Origin: Cladopsammia gracilis
Lineage: Eukaryota; Cnidaria; Anthozoa; Scleractinia; Dendrophylliidae
NCBI GenBank assembly: GCA_022457155.1
Contig: JAJGOT010000123.1
Span: 362,501-426,500, forward strand
Length of the DNA: 64,000 nucleotides
Direction of reading: 5' to 3'
The position numbers and the translations under genes are program-made. Positions 48,101 to 54,116 of this stretch are shown here, piece by piece. Under the pieces are notes generated by a model that saw only the letters and a program-made list of their open reading frames with translations, did not search any database and had not been told where the DNA came from. Positions within the stretch are counted from its first letter, which is position 1; the number at the start of each line of letters is the position of its first letter.

Positions 48101-51100
48101 AAGGCTCCTTAGAGCCAACCCGTGAATTTGAAATGCTAACGCGCAAGGCAATAATTGCGGTAAGCTTATGTTTTCACTCTGTCACGGTTCAATATATTTT
48201 TTTATAAATTAAACGTAAGGATTTTTGACAAACGCAAAAAATAAAAATACAGTACATCACTTTCATAATGTTCAGTCCGAAGAAGAAAGAAAAAAAAATA
48301 ACGCCCCGAGCGAGATTCGAACCTGGGCCTTTCTGCTGTAAGCCCGCTATTTACACGACCCGACCACCGCGACCACTGACTTGTAACGGGATATATTTTA
48401 TTACTTGAAGGTAGATAACCATCTAAACGCGTGTCTCAGTTGAAAATTCCTTTTAGATCGATTTTAACGTTGCATTAAAGACTCCAAATACGAAACATCT
48501 TTAAGCTTATTGTTGTTTATATTCGTTTACACCAATTTAGTTATTGTTATCGCTGGATTCACGCTGTTCTTGTTACAAAACGCATTCGTAACAAAGCATT
48601 ACGTCACTAAGTTTACAGCTGATGGAAGGAGTGAGCGAGTGAGTGACTCATTTGCATATCTGTCGTCGTTACCGATCACCCGTTCATTACGCATGCGCGT
48701 ATATTCACGGGTTAAAAAGGTAGTGTTTGAGCCATTTTGTTTGAAAATAGGTTTATTTTTACTTTCTGGTCTGAAAGTAACCTGAAATTTGGTGCATTTT
48801 TTTGCCATTTTGCCTTAAAAACAGCCTTTAAAAAAGCATTGGCCATTAGCAGGGTAAGGAGTGTGACTTATCTCCCAGTGAAGTTACCGTTTAAAATAAT
48901 TTTGACTGATGCCGAATGGTTACTGTAAGCCTCTTAATACTGACATGCCGCTAATAAGGATAATATTTTTCACGTGTGGAAAATCTGGTCGTCGCCGATT
49001 TGAACTTGCTATCAAGAAAAAGTGTTTGCAAGATTTTATTTACTCGAGCATTCAATGTGGAACACTACGCCGGATAAATTTGAAAACGCAACAATTAAAA
49101 GTTTTCTAGTAGATTTATACTAAAACAATTAGATTATTCGCTCTTGATTTCTATGCGTGATAGTTGATTCGGGCTTCGCCCTCATCAACTATCACTCGAG
49201 CTCATAATCTAATTATTAAGTGATAGTAATGTTGTGAAACGTGTTGCGACGTTATTAGTTATATTTTGAAGTAATTTATCGGATTAACGCCATAGTTAAA
49301 TACCCTGTTTTTGGTTTAATCCAAATTGCTCGATTTTGCCGGAAATTGATCGCTCAAGCGTGCCTCTGTATATTCCGAAAAATTAAGTTACAAAACGATT
49401 TGTTTGGAAATACTAGTCCGCTGAAAAATTCCTGTGTGTTTTTAGTGAGGTCGCGAACGTAATTGAATTCTTATTTGCCCGATTTGGACCGCCACAAGGA
49501 ATGGCATGTTTTTTATCCATTTTCCCTTTCGTCCCGGTTTTCGTTCGCTGCTTGTTTTCGGAAAAGCCTGGCCACGCAGACTACGTTAGACCAAGTGGAT
49601 TAGGGCTGCCTTCAAGACTTCTCGCCTACTGTAAATCTTGCAGGATCCCGAAAGAAATCCCGGCGAGCCGAGATTCCCGGCGGGAATTTCGCCAGGATCC
49701 CGCCGGCGAAATTTCGCCCGGCGGCAAGATCCCGGTGCCTTTTTTACAAGGAAGTTCTAAGACAGTACTTACAAAGGTAACTCTTCAAATGATTTGACAG
49801 AATGCAACGGTGAACTTGGGTCATTTCTCTGTACCTCAACCTCACTTTTGGTCTGGACAGGTTTGTTTCTTAGGACTTTCATCAAGAAGGAAGAATCAGC
49901 GATCACAGCCGCCGCATTCTCTGTTGAAGATACAACATAACGTTGTACATGAAAATATTATCCCTTAAACTCCCAAGGGTGCCAAAATCAAAATTCAAGA
50001 AAAATCCCAAATTTCATTTGTAAAATATTGAAAAACAAATAGTACCGCCAAATAGGTTTCAATTGAATGGTCACATGCACTACAGGATTTCATCGACAGA
50101 CTCAAAACATAGTGTGATTGAAATCCTAAAGTGCCGTATAAATATAACTATTCAAAATGAACGCTATTGTCGAGCAAGACTTTGTTGTGATACTCTTTAT
50201 TATGCTGTACAAGGTGGCTCTAACTTTCGAATCTTTGGATGAAATCCTAATGTGTGACCATTCAAGTGAAAGCTACTGAACAGTACTTTCCTGTGGTAAT
50301 CATTATTATGCTGTACAAGGACCTAAGGTGCCCGGCTCAGGTGGTTCTAACTTTCGAATATTTGGATGAAAATCCTAATGTGTGACCATTCAAATGAAAG
50401 CTATTGAACAGTACTTTCCTGTGGTACTCTTTATTATGCTGTACAAGGTGGTTCTAACTTTACAATATCTTTGGATGAAGTACTAAAGTATAACCGTTTA
50501 AATGAAAGTTACTGAGCAGTACTTTCCTGTGGTGCTGTCAAAACTGTGCGGTTCGCCTTATAGTGAAAGGGAGAAAATACGACCACATCACACCCGATAC
50601 TAAGAGATCTCCATCGGCTCCCAGTTGATTAACGTACTGTTTTGAAAATTTTGCTGTTTACTTATAAAGCTCTTCATTACTAAGCACCTGTTTATATACA
50701 AGACCTACTCTTAATTTACACCCCAGCACGCAACCATAAATCTTCTCCTTCAAAACTATAAGTTAATCCTTTCTCTAATTTGAAGACTTGGAGAAACGGA
50801 GCTTTGAAGACTTATGGAGACAGAGCGTTCTCTGTCTGTGCTCCTAAATTATGGAACTCTTTACCCAACTGTACTTCAGTTAATATTTTTAAAAAACTAG
50901 GAGTTTCAATGTGAAAGTGAGTGCTGGCGTTGGAACTGGAAAAAATTATTGGTGATAGGAAAAAGAGCCTCGATGGACAAAGAACAGTTTGACTCAAAGG
51001 TCCAATATTTTGACTCAACGGGCAGAAATTTGGAGTCAACGTTCAAATGTATTGCCTCAATGGGCGAAGAACATCGTGACTGAACGGATGAATAGTTTCC

Positions 51101-53310
51101 TTCTGGGGCCGAATTCGCTTTGGCGACCAAGCTGTTTGCATCACACCTTTCTCGCTTTTCCCCTGAGACCGGCGAGCTGAAGTCGGTAGTTTACTCAGAA
51201 TAGAAGTATTTTCGCCTGGTATTTCACTACTCAAGTATTTCGTTATTTCTGGAGTGTACTTCATCTCCATGAAGTAGGACCTGATAGATTACTTCGCAAC
51301 GCCACTGGCGAATCGGTAGCAATTGCTCCCGGCAATTGCTCACATAGTAGAGCAGCCAAACACATATAAATCTCCTGCCTTACTCGAGATTCATCACTAA
51401 ACCATTCCTGGCCTTGATGAATACTTCCACGATCAAAATAAGAGATCCAGAAGATAAAAAACAGGCAAGTATTGTTATCAAAATACAGACCTGCCAACCC
51501 CTGATTAAGGAAAATCTGGAGTTCTATGAAAAAAAATCTGGAGATTCTACAAAACGAAATGAGTTTTTATTTGTTTGGCCAGATCAAGATTAAACAAACC
51601 CTTTTTTCATTTGGGGCGGTCATTAAGAGTATATTGCGTTCGACCTTGGAGAACGCATACTACCTTATTCGTGTCGTTTTTTTTTTCCCCGTGGCTTTTA
51701 TGATGTCCCGCGGGTATCGATCGCGATACCATTCGATTTCAGGGTTTGGACGACATCTTGGACTGGCACAGATAGCCTCGATCTCATGTGATAATATTTC
51801 TCGGCCTCGTTTGAGCAGTGAAAAGATTGCAGGCTAAGAGCTCGTATTCCATGTGCTTTTCTCAGTCGTGCCTTCTTGTTACCCTATTAAAAGAACATTC
51901 GACCGTCGATAAAGTGGGATGTGGAAGGACTTATAGCGGAGAAATCATGTTTCGTGTGGAAAGCCACGTTTTTGCGAAGTCGAAGAGTTTGAAAGCAAGT
52001 GAAGATAAATTCCCGTGAATTGAGGCGATACATTCCTCAGAATATTTTGTTGGAAATATTTAGAGCGTGACAATCATTATTTAGTGCGTAAAAATGTTTT
52101 TTTGCTGCGTAGCACTCACGGTAATATTATTTAGTGCGTGACAATCAGTTAGCGTTGTATTTGACATTCAAGATGATCCTAGCAATGACGTCATCGTATT
52201 ACCTTAGCAACCTTATCAAAAGTGTACTTTAGGAACTTTCTTAGCATTTGTAATCAGTTGACAAGACATTTTCGAGACATAGGGATTGATTTAACTGTGA
52301 CCATTAAACAGGTTTACAACGAGATCGAAAGTGACTAGTGTTGTTATCCGCGTTTCCAACAATTTGAAGCAATTCCTGGAACTCTACGACAAAATAAATT
52401 CCATGCATGTTTTACCGCAGATTCAATTTGTTGCATTTATTTAATAATTGACAGAATGCTTCAGTTATTAAGAGCTTTTGTGGAAAATATGTGTCATACT
52501 TTTCCAATTCTCGCCGCCTAGTAAAAAACATTCATATCGCCCGCAAGTCGCCATAAACATGGCATTTACGAGCTCCGCAGTTTATAGACCAGCCTATGTG
52601 ACCTTTCACGCGAAAACGATACTAACGGCTATCTGTTCGAGCCGTTCAAGCCGTTCGCTTGTCGTTTATCAGCCGTAATTTCGCAAGCAAAACTAGGATA
52701 ACAGAGAATTCTTGGAAGCGCATGGTCTGTATTCAGGTTTCAAAGTTGACATAAGCAAATTTGGTGCACTTTTTCCGCCAACTACGTACAATAAACTTAA
52801 AAGGGCTAAATTTCTTTTTCTGCTACATAACTTTCCCTACTATCTTTAACTTCGATTATTACATTTAGAGTTTCATTCAAGATTTATTTTAACAATTAGT
52901 AAAAATGAAGTTCAGAAAGAATTTTACACATGAGTTTTGCGTGCCGGACTAATGCATGAGACATGGGACTCGGGGCAGCTTGTTTTAATCCAATGGCAAA
53001 ATAAATCAAGTCGCTCATCTGTTCACTATCTAAAGTACATGCAATTAACGAGATAGCATAAGCATAAGCTATACACGCAGCACTTCACTTTCCAATGGAA
53101 ACTACTACTAACTTTTTACTCTTAAAAGGGCGGGCTTATAGAGGATTTACGGTACTTTAAAAGGACTGAACGAGAAGAAAAGACGAATCGAGCGCACTTT
53201 ACTAATCTTTGATTACTACAAGTTTAAATGTTACCTTCATTTATTTGTGTTCGCTGTTCATCTTCAGAGCGATCTGCACTTCTATCGCTTTTCCGCACCG
53301 CGCATGTCAT
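23892..53310 (-). CDS. DDX19: DDX19A: complete DDX19/Dbp5-like gene with degenerate catalytic motifs (9 exons)
   Basis: DEAD-box RNA helicase of the Dbp5/DDX19 family, known to act in mRNA export at nuclear pores. Minus-strand exons: 53235-53310, 49773-49920, 47782-47874, 46873-46975, 29571-29685, 28703-28880, 24938-25175, 24442-24621, 23892-24143. All junctions are GT-AG and in phase, giving 460 codons plus TAG (human about 479). Landmarks: SVKSFEEL and GFNKPSKIQ (Q motif), SQTGTGKT (motif I, residues 114-121), [22 protein letters not shown] (401-408). Key sites are altered: DEAD is HAAD (218-221), SAT is SGT (250-252), HTRK is HTPK (317-320), and ARGIDVEQ is IRGIDFEQ (370-377). No stop or frameshift is seen. 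ATPase activity is therefore doubtful; it may be a pseudo-helicase or an early pseudogene. The paralogue at 59454-62079 keeps the consensus. Confidence 0.9.
24442..24621 (-). CDS. DDX19: DDX19A exon 8 (motifs IV-V, altered)
   Basis: 60 codons in phase 0. It begins [12 protein letters not shown], where copy B and vertebrates have TRK (Arg to Pro at residue 319). It ends [13 protein letters not shown] where copy B has [13 protein letters not shown]. The changes at Val, Ala and Val fall in the nucleic-acid/ATP-contacting motif V. Confidence 0.9.
24828..24907. repeat. Hairpin repeat present in both DDX19 copies
   Basis: AAGTGTCGGCCGCTTTCTC, CACCCTACCCCGT and their complements form arms of about 32 bp. 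The equivalent, more degenerate hairpin lies at 60378-60455. It therefore predates the duplication. It sits 30 bp from the donor of exon 7 inside intron 7. Confidence 0.75.
24938..25175 (-). CDS. DDX19: DDX19A exon 7 (motif III altered to SGT)
   Basis: 79 full codons. [18 protein letters not shown] corresponds to [18 protein letters not shown] in copy B. The SAT motif, which couples ATP hydrolysis to unwinding in DEAD-box proteins, reads SGT (25133-25141, codons TCT GGA ACT). An Arg-to-Trp change (RLRWEEE for RLRREEE) follows. Confidence 0.9.
25200..26770. other. DDX19A intron 6, left part, with a hairpin element
   Basis: 25500-25665 is an inverted repeat of about 70 bp per arm (GAACTGGAACTAG and GCGGGGGAAT with complements GATATTCCCCCGC and CTAGTTCCAGTTC). 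25190-25400 is GC-rich, with CGCGTATGACGTCGC repeated twice. 26640-26770 (GGGCGAGCAAATCACG) aligns with 60758-60890 of copy B, so the intervening 1.4 kb is extra in copy A. No gene is seen. Confidence 0.6.
26780..28165. repeat. 45-bp minisatellite in DDX19A intron 6
   Basis: About 30 copies of a unit built from GTATGTATGCACTAGTGTGC, CTCTTGTAAGCTAGCAGTC and TATAT. Shorter variants lack the GTATGTATG part, and higher-order repeats such as GTCGTGTTGTAAGCTGCTAG recur. The equivalent intron of copy B (60723-61438) has none. Open frames through it (for example 26678-27046) only reflect the repeat. Confidence 0.95.
27385..27550. repeat. (CATA)n and LINE-like tail inside the minisatellite
   Basis: About eleven CATA units are followed by TTTATTACCTTTCCCCAAAGG, an AT-rich stretch of about 120 bp, and then the minisatellite again. 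This resembles the 3' end of a non-LTR element with a tetranucleotide tail, in reverse orientation. The family is not identified. Confidence 0.5.
28703..28880 (-). CDS. DDX19: DDX19A exon 6 (motif II altered to HAAD)
   Basis: Encodes [20 protein letters not shown] and [16 protein letters not shown]. The DEAD box is CAT GCA GCT GAT at 28753-28764, where the paralogue has GAT GAA GCT GAT at 61489-61500. Two separate single-base changes remove both the Mg-coordinating Asp and the catalytic Glu. The rest of the exon stays open and close to copy B (HRVLDPKKV against YRVLDPKKV). Confidence 0.92.
29571..29685 (-). CDS. DDX19: DDX19A exon 5 (motif Ia)
   Basis: [20 protein letters not shown] followed by [18 protein letters not shown]. 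It is identical to copy B except VRREK for VRGEK. The acceptor is TTCTGTAAAG, the donor GTGAGA. The next exon upstream, in gene direction, is at 46873, across a 17-kb intron. Confidence 0.92.
30650..31015. repeat. Palindrome-rich tandem array, left arm
   Basis: Repeats of CTGTCAGTTGTCAGCACTG and ACAAACCGACAAATT of about 35-40 bp. They are grouped into longer units ending TTTTGACTAAGTAACTAACTC and GATACTTGAAC. CTGTCAG/CTGACAG and CAGCACTGAC give local dyad symmetry. It is the mirror of 35825-36530. Confidence 0.85.
31800..33700. other. Interior of the inverted-repeat element, low-complexity and unassigned
   Basis: Contains a poly-C tract at about 33160-33180, CTTGGCGGCTTTCTTCAACT repeats at 32755-32800 and a hairpin (CTGGACAAACACG...CGTGTTTGTCCAG) at 33521-33553. 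Short ORFs on both strands show no recognisable domain. Confidence 0.5.
33730..34600 (-). pseudogene. OTU-like cysteine protease relic inside the inverted-repeat element
   Basis: In gene direction, one frame (34580-34200) contains [20 protein letters not shown]. This resembles the D-G-x-C-L-F-x-A-L active-site block of OTU proteases. A second frame (34203-33964) contains WLGNEDEYG, then [21 protein letters not shown], resembling the G-D-x-x-A-L-A-N block. A third stretch downstream reads GPGYNDLA where the family's GHYD with the catalytic His is expected. A cysteine-rich C-terminus ([13 protein letters not shown]) follows near 33740. The domain is broken by frame changes and has lost the His. 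OTU domains are known from several eukaryotic transposons. The assignment rests on motif order only. Confidence 0.45.
35825..36530. repeat. Palindrome-rich tandem array, right arm
   Basis: Complement of the left array, with about twice the length. Units read TTTGTCGGTTTGTCAGTGC and TGACAACTGACAGAA, and longer units are separated by CAAGTATCCGAAGCCTGAG. Five or more long units are visible. Confidence 0.85.
36650..37560. other. Repeat-derived DNA with a promoter-like hairpin MITE
   Basis: 36660-36980 contains GAGCCAGCCCGGGC and TCAGCCCGGTTAGCCGGG blocks, also seen at 30485-30525, so it is part of a GC-rich repeat family. 37448-37519 is a hairpin (AACCTCGTTCCCAGGGTCTC and complement with two mismatches). 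No gene is recognised. Confidence 0.55.
37620..37690 (+). promoter_or_regulatory. TATA-like promoter inside a 12-bp inverted repeat
   Basis: GCGCCAATCAAG (CCAAT box) is followed by AAGTCCCTCGTC (37643-37654), then TATAAATATAA, then the exact complement GACGAGGGACTT (37674-37685). The spacing suits a Pol II core promoter. It lies about 400 bp upstream of the gypsy relic and could be an LTR-derived promoter, but no matching 3' LTR was found. Confidence 0.45.
38050..41822 (+). pseudogene. Degenerate Ty3/gypsy-type retrotransposon
   Basis: Domain order is gag, protease, reverse transcriptase, RNase H, integrase. Landmarks: a broken zinc knuckle (CFWCGD...[13 protein letters not shown], about 38562-38675, with an internal stop), protease-like IDTAATCN (about 38986), RT blocks [14 protein letters not shown] and IADDI (near 39665), RNase [15 protein letters not shown] (about 40108-40150), the integrase HHCC region [19 protein letters not shown], and a C-terminal tail to the stop at 41820. 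Many frameshifts and stops interrupt it, so it is inactive. A polypurine-like AAAGGAGGGAAAT lies at about 41935. No pair of LTRs was found. It lies within DDX19A intron 4, antisense to that gene. Confidence 0.85.
42470..42540. repeat. 70-bp direct repeat, left copy (right copy 45397-45470)
   Basis: ACTATAAATCATTCAATATG and the following TTCAATGT-AAAATA are shared between 42495-42535 and 45430-45465, with related flanks (GGCACTGTAAGGCC / GGAACTGAAGGCC). The two copies bracket the Penelope end and the CCCGC-repeat element. Confidence 0.6.
42536..42726 (+). pseudogene. Penelope-like element, 3' end of the ORF
   Basis: About 60 codons up to TAA, containing [19 protein letters not shown] and [18 protein letters not shown]. 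This is the typical tail of Penelope-like ORFs, downstream of the GIY-YIG endonuclease. The reverse transcriptase and the endonuclease core are missing, so this is a 5'-truncated copy. Two tandem repeats with hammerhead-like cores follow directly, as in the pseudo-LTRs of this class. Confidence 0.7.
42727..42930 (+). ncRNA. Two tandem repeats with hammerhead-ribozyme-like cores
   Basis: Two copies of about 102 bp share AACTTGTTTCCCACAAAAAG and then CTGATGA, a helix-like GGCCGC-AGTGA-GCGACC (one C-A mismatch), and GAAA in copy 1 (42758-42787) or GAAC in copy 2. CTGATGA + stem II + GAAA is the hammerhead core, and hammerheads are known in Penelope-like pseudo-LTRs. Stems I and III are AU-rich and not convincing, so activity is not claimed. 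Confidence 0.45.
43111..45387. repeat. Element bounded by CCCGC-rich inverted ends
   Basis: GAGGGTCTAAAATAGGG and CCCGCTTCCCGCC at 43111-43150 face CATCCCGCATCCCGCC and CCCTATGTTAGGCCCTC at 45340-45387. The right side has at least six CCCGC(A/T)TCCCGCC units, the left about four. The interior holds a GCGGAGTGTGAAAAACGCGG-type minisatellite (43510-43620) and an SDR exon. 43640-44290 and 44520-45130 show nothing further that can be assigned. Confidence 0.5.
44395..44502 (+). pseudogene. Orphan exon of a short-chain dehydrogenase (BDH1/RDH-like)
   Basis: [20 protein letters not shown] and [15 protein letters not shown] match the alpha-E/beta-5 region of short-chain dehydrogenases of the hydroxybutyrate/retinol dehydrogenase type (N-x-x-G, then GRVVN-S). 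It is bounded by GCCCAG and GTAAGC, both plausible splice sites. The usual Ser-Ser of VVNxSS reads FSN. No other SDR exon was found, so it is probably a stray gene fragment carried into the repeat block. A real gene with distant exons cannot be excluded. Confidence 0.6.
45453..45782 (-). pseudogene. Element-derived cysteine-protease-like fragment 1
   Basis: The 109-codon frame contains [24 protein letters not shown] and [14 protein letters not shown]. This arrangement (HQ...RG-x-QC...D-x-I-x-x-GD-x-(M/L)Y) is common in proteins encoded by animal mobile elements and looks like a papain-like or deubiquitinase-like fold with Cys in the RGRQC motif. Family naming is uncertain. A diverged second copy lies at 51261-51497. 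Both are partial. Confidence 0.4.
46873..46975 (-). CDS. DDX19: DDX19A exon 4 (motif I)
   Basis: [20 protein letters not shown] leads into [15 protein letters not shown]. The P-loop GTGKT is intact. The acceptor is TTTTGTTTAG and the donor GTACTA, and both phases fit the neighbours. It is separated from exon 5 by the 17-kb expanded intron. Confidence 0.92.
47140..47165. repeat. Poly-G tract
   Basis: More than 20 consecutive G in DDX19A intron 3. Similar runs occur near 10568, 18290, 33165 (as C) and 56306 (as C). 47166-47775 is AT-rich and otherwise featureless. Confidence 0.8.
47782..47874 (-). CDS. DDX19: DDX19A exon 3 (Q motif)
   Basis: [20 protein letters not shown] and [12 protein letters not shown]. 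The GF-x-(K/R)PSKIQ Q motif, which recognises adenine, is intact. 93 nt with phases 1 and 2. It is too short to appear as a conventional ORF. Confidence 0.9.
48300..48385 (-). repeat. tRNA-derived SINE head
   Basis: On the minus strand GGTTCGAATC (B box) and a GGTGGTCGGGTCGTG (A-box-like) are spaced as in tRNA, with CTTACAG in the anticodon loop position. The acceptor stem is incomplete. It lies in DDX19A intron 2. Confidence 0.5.
49125..49220. repeat. Hairpin repeat
   Basis: GTGATAGTTGATTCGGGC and GCCCTCATCAACTATCAC are mirrored about a short loop, with outer AATTAGATTATTCGCTC / GAGCTCATAATCTAATT also paired. No coding sequence is seen. Confidence 0.7.
49773..49920 (-). CDS. DDX19: DDX19A exon 2
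   Basis: [20 protein letters not shown], then [22 protein letters not shown]. This aligns with the pre-Q-motif segment of DDX19 ([21 protein letters not shown] in vertebrates). The donor is GTAAGTACTG, the acceptor TCTTCAACAG. Confidence 0.92.
49960..50560. repeat. Tandem repeat of about 115 bp
   Basis: Four to five imperfect copies of a unit with GCTGTACAAGGTGG, TTCTAACTTT, GGATGAAATCCTAA and GAACAGTACTTTCCTGTGG. The family also occurs singly at about 6470-6560, 23400-23700, 24280-24400, 59150-59230 and 59815-59940. It lies in DDX19A intron 1. Confidence 0.7.
50572..50914 (+). pseudogene. LINE ORF2 C-terminal fragment (CR1/L2-like)
   Basis: One frame to TGA reads [56 protein letters not shown]. 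These are the conserved C-terminal blocks of CR1/L2-type reverse transcriptase ORFs. Three internal stops and an upstream one-base frameshift show that it is dead. The 5' part is missing. It is inserted in DDX19A intron 1, antisense. Confidence 0.8.
51261..51497 (-). pseudogene. Element-derived cysteine-protease-like fragment 2
   Basis: [20 protein letters not shown] resembles the fragment at 45453-45782 (ARGSIHQ...[10 protein letters not shown]), but the Cys position reads RQE, so the putative nucleophile is lost. It lies in DDX19A intron 1. The surrounding 50915-53230 contains no other recognisable gene. Confidence 0.35.
53235..53310 (-). CDS. DDX19: DDX19A exon 1 (start codon)
   Basis: ATG followed by 24 codons ([20 protein letters not shown], then TQINE), a split Glu codon, and donor GTAACA. 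It joins exon 2 in phase. It is charged and low in conservation, as in the N-terminus of DDX19 proteins. It was chosen because it is the only frame found upstream of exon 2 with an ATG, the right phase and a donor. It needs transcript support. Confidence 0.65.
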
Positions 53311-53376
53311 GGAAACTATAGATTGTATGAAACGAGAAATTAGCCGTTTAACTTCGAAAATATAAACTAGAATTAT

Positions 53377-53555
53377 ATAGAGCGTATGCACTCACGTGGC
53401 AAGCAGCTATGCAAATTTATTGGAACAAAAGAAAGTGTTAACATAAGAAAAGCGTTCAAATCCCACAGGATTGTTTTGGTACACCAACATGGCCGCCGTT
53501 CTATTGTTTTGGTACACCAATATGGCCGCCGTGACGTCATGTGCATACGCTCTAT
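53377..53555 (-). promoter_or_regulatory. MITE with CRE and YY1-like motifs upstream of DDX19A
   Basis: Ends ATAGAGCGTATGCAC (53377-53391) and its complement (53541-53555). The interior has two direct copies of ATTGTTTTGGTACACCAA followed by (C/T)ATGGCCGCCGT. On the gene strand these give GCGGCCAT(G/A)TTGG, a YY1-like core. There is also a perfect CRE TGACGTCA at 53532-53539. It lies 67-245 bp upstream of the proposed DDX19A ATG. Promoter function is inferred. Confidence 0.5.
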
Positions 53556-53559
53556 AGCT

Positions 53560-54116
53560 CAAGTTAAGGATAATATGCCTTGTATTTATTTACAAATGTC
53601 CCAGATCAGGTCGTTGTTAGATATTTCATCATTTTCAATGCCATAACTTTACAAAACAGCCATTTGATGTTGAATTTTCCAAACTAATAACAATATTTGT
53701 CTGCTTCTTATGGAGTAAAACCTCTTTAATATGAAGCATGTAAAACAGATCACATGACAGTGGCTGGGTGAGATCAACGTCCAAAGCCGCGACTTATATT
53801 ATGCTATTGGTATGCTATTCTAGTTAACCATGTTAATAAATAAACCGAGATTTTCGAGCAGTTTTATCAGGCATTGGCAACAGAAATCAAGCTATTAGTA
53901 TTTCACAAAATTGTCTATTTAGTAACTGTTAAAATGGACCAAGCTAGGTAAAATATACTGATGTCACTACTCACAAAATGTGTTGTTTATTCGTTTGAGT
54001 AAACTTACTCGCTTTCAGTTTTAATGGAATATAAATACAATTTAAAAAAAAAAACAGTTACGAACAAATGTCCAGTATTAGAAACGGCACAACAAAAGGA
54101 CAGCTATCCTCAAGAG
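53560..54116. other. Intergenic DNA between TRIM and DDX19A
   Basis: AT-rich, with no recognisable ORF or repeat. A GTAAACTTACTC-type sequence and an A-rich run near 54040 are present. It would include the TRIM 3' UTR and the distal DDX19A promoter. Confidence 0.5.
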
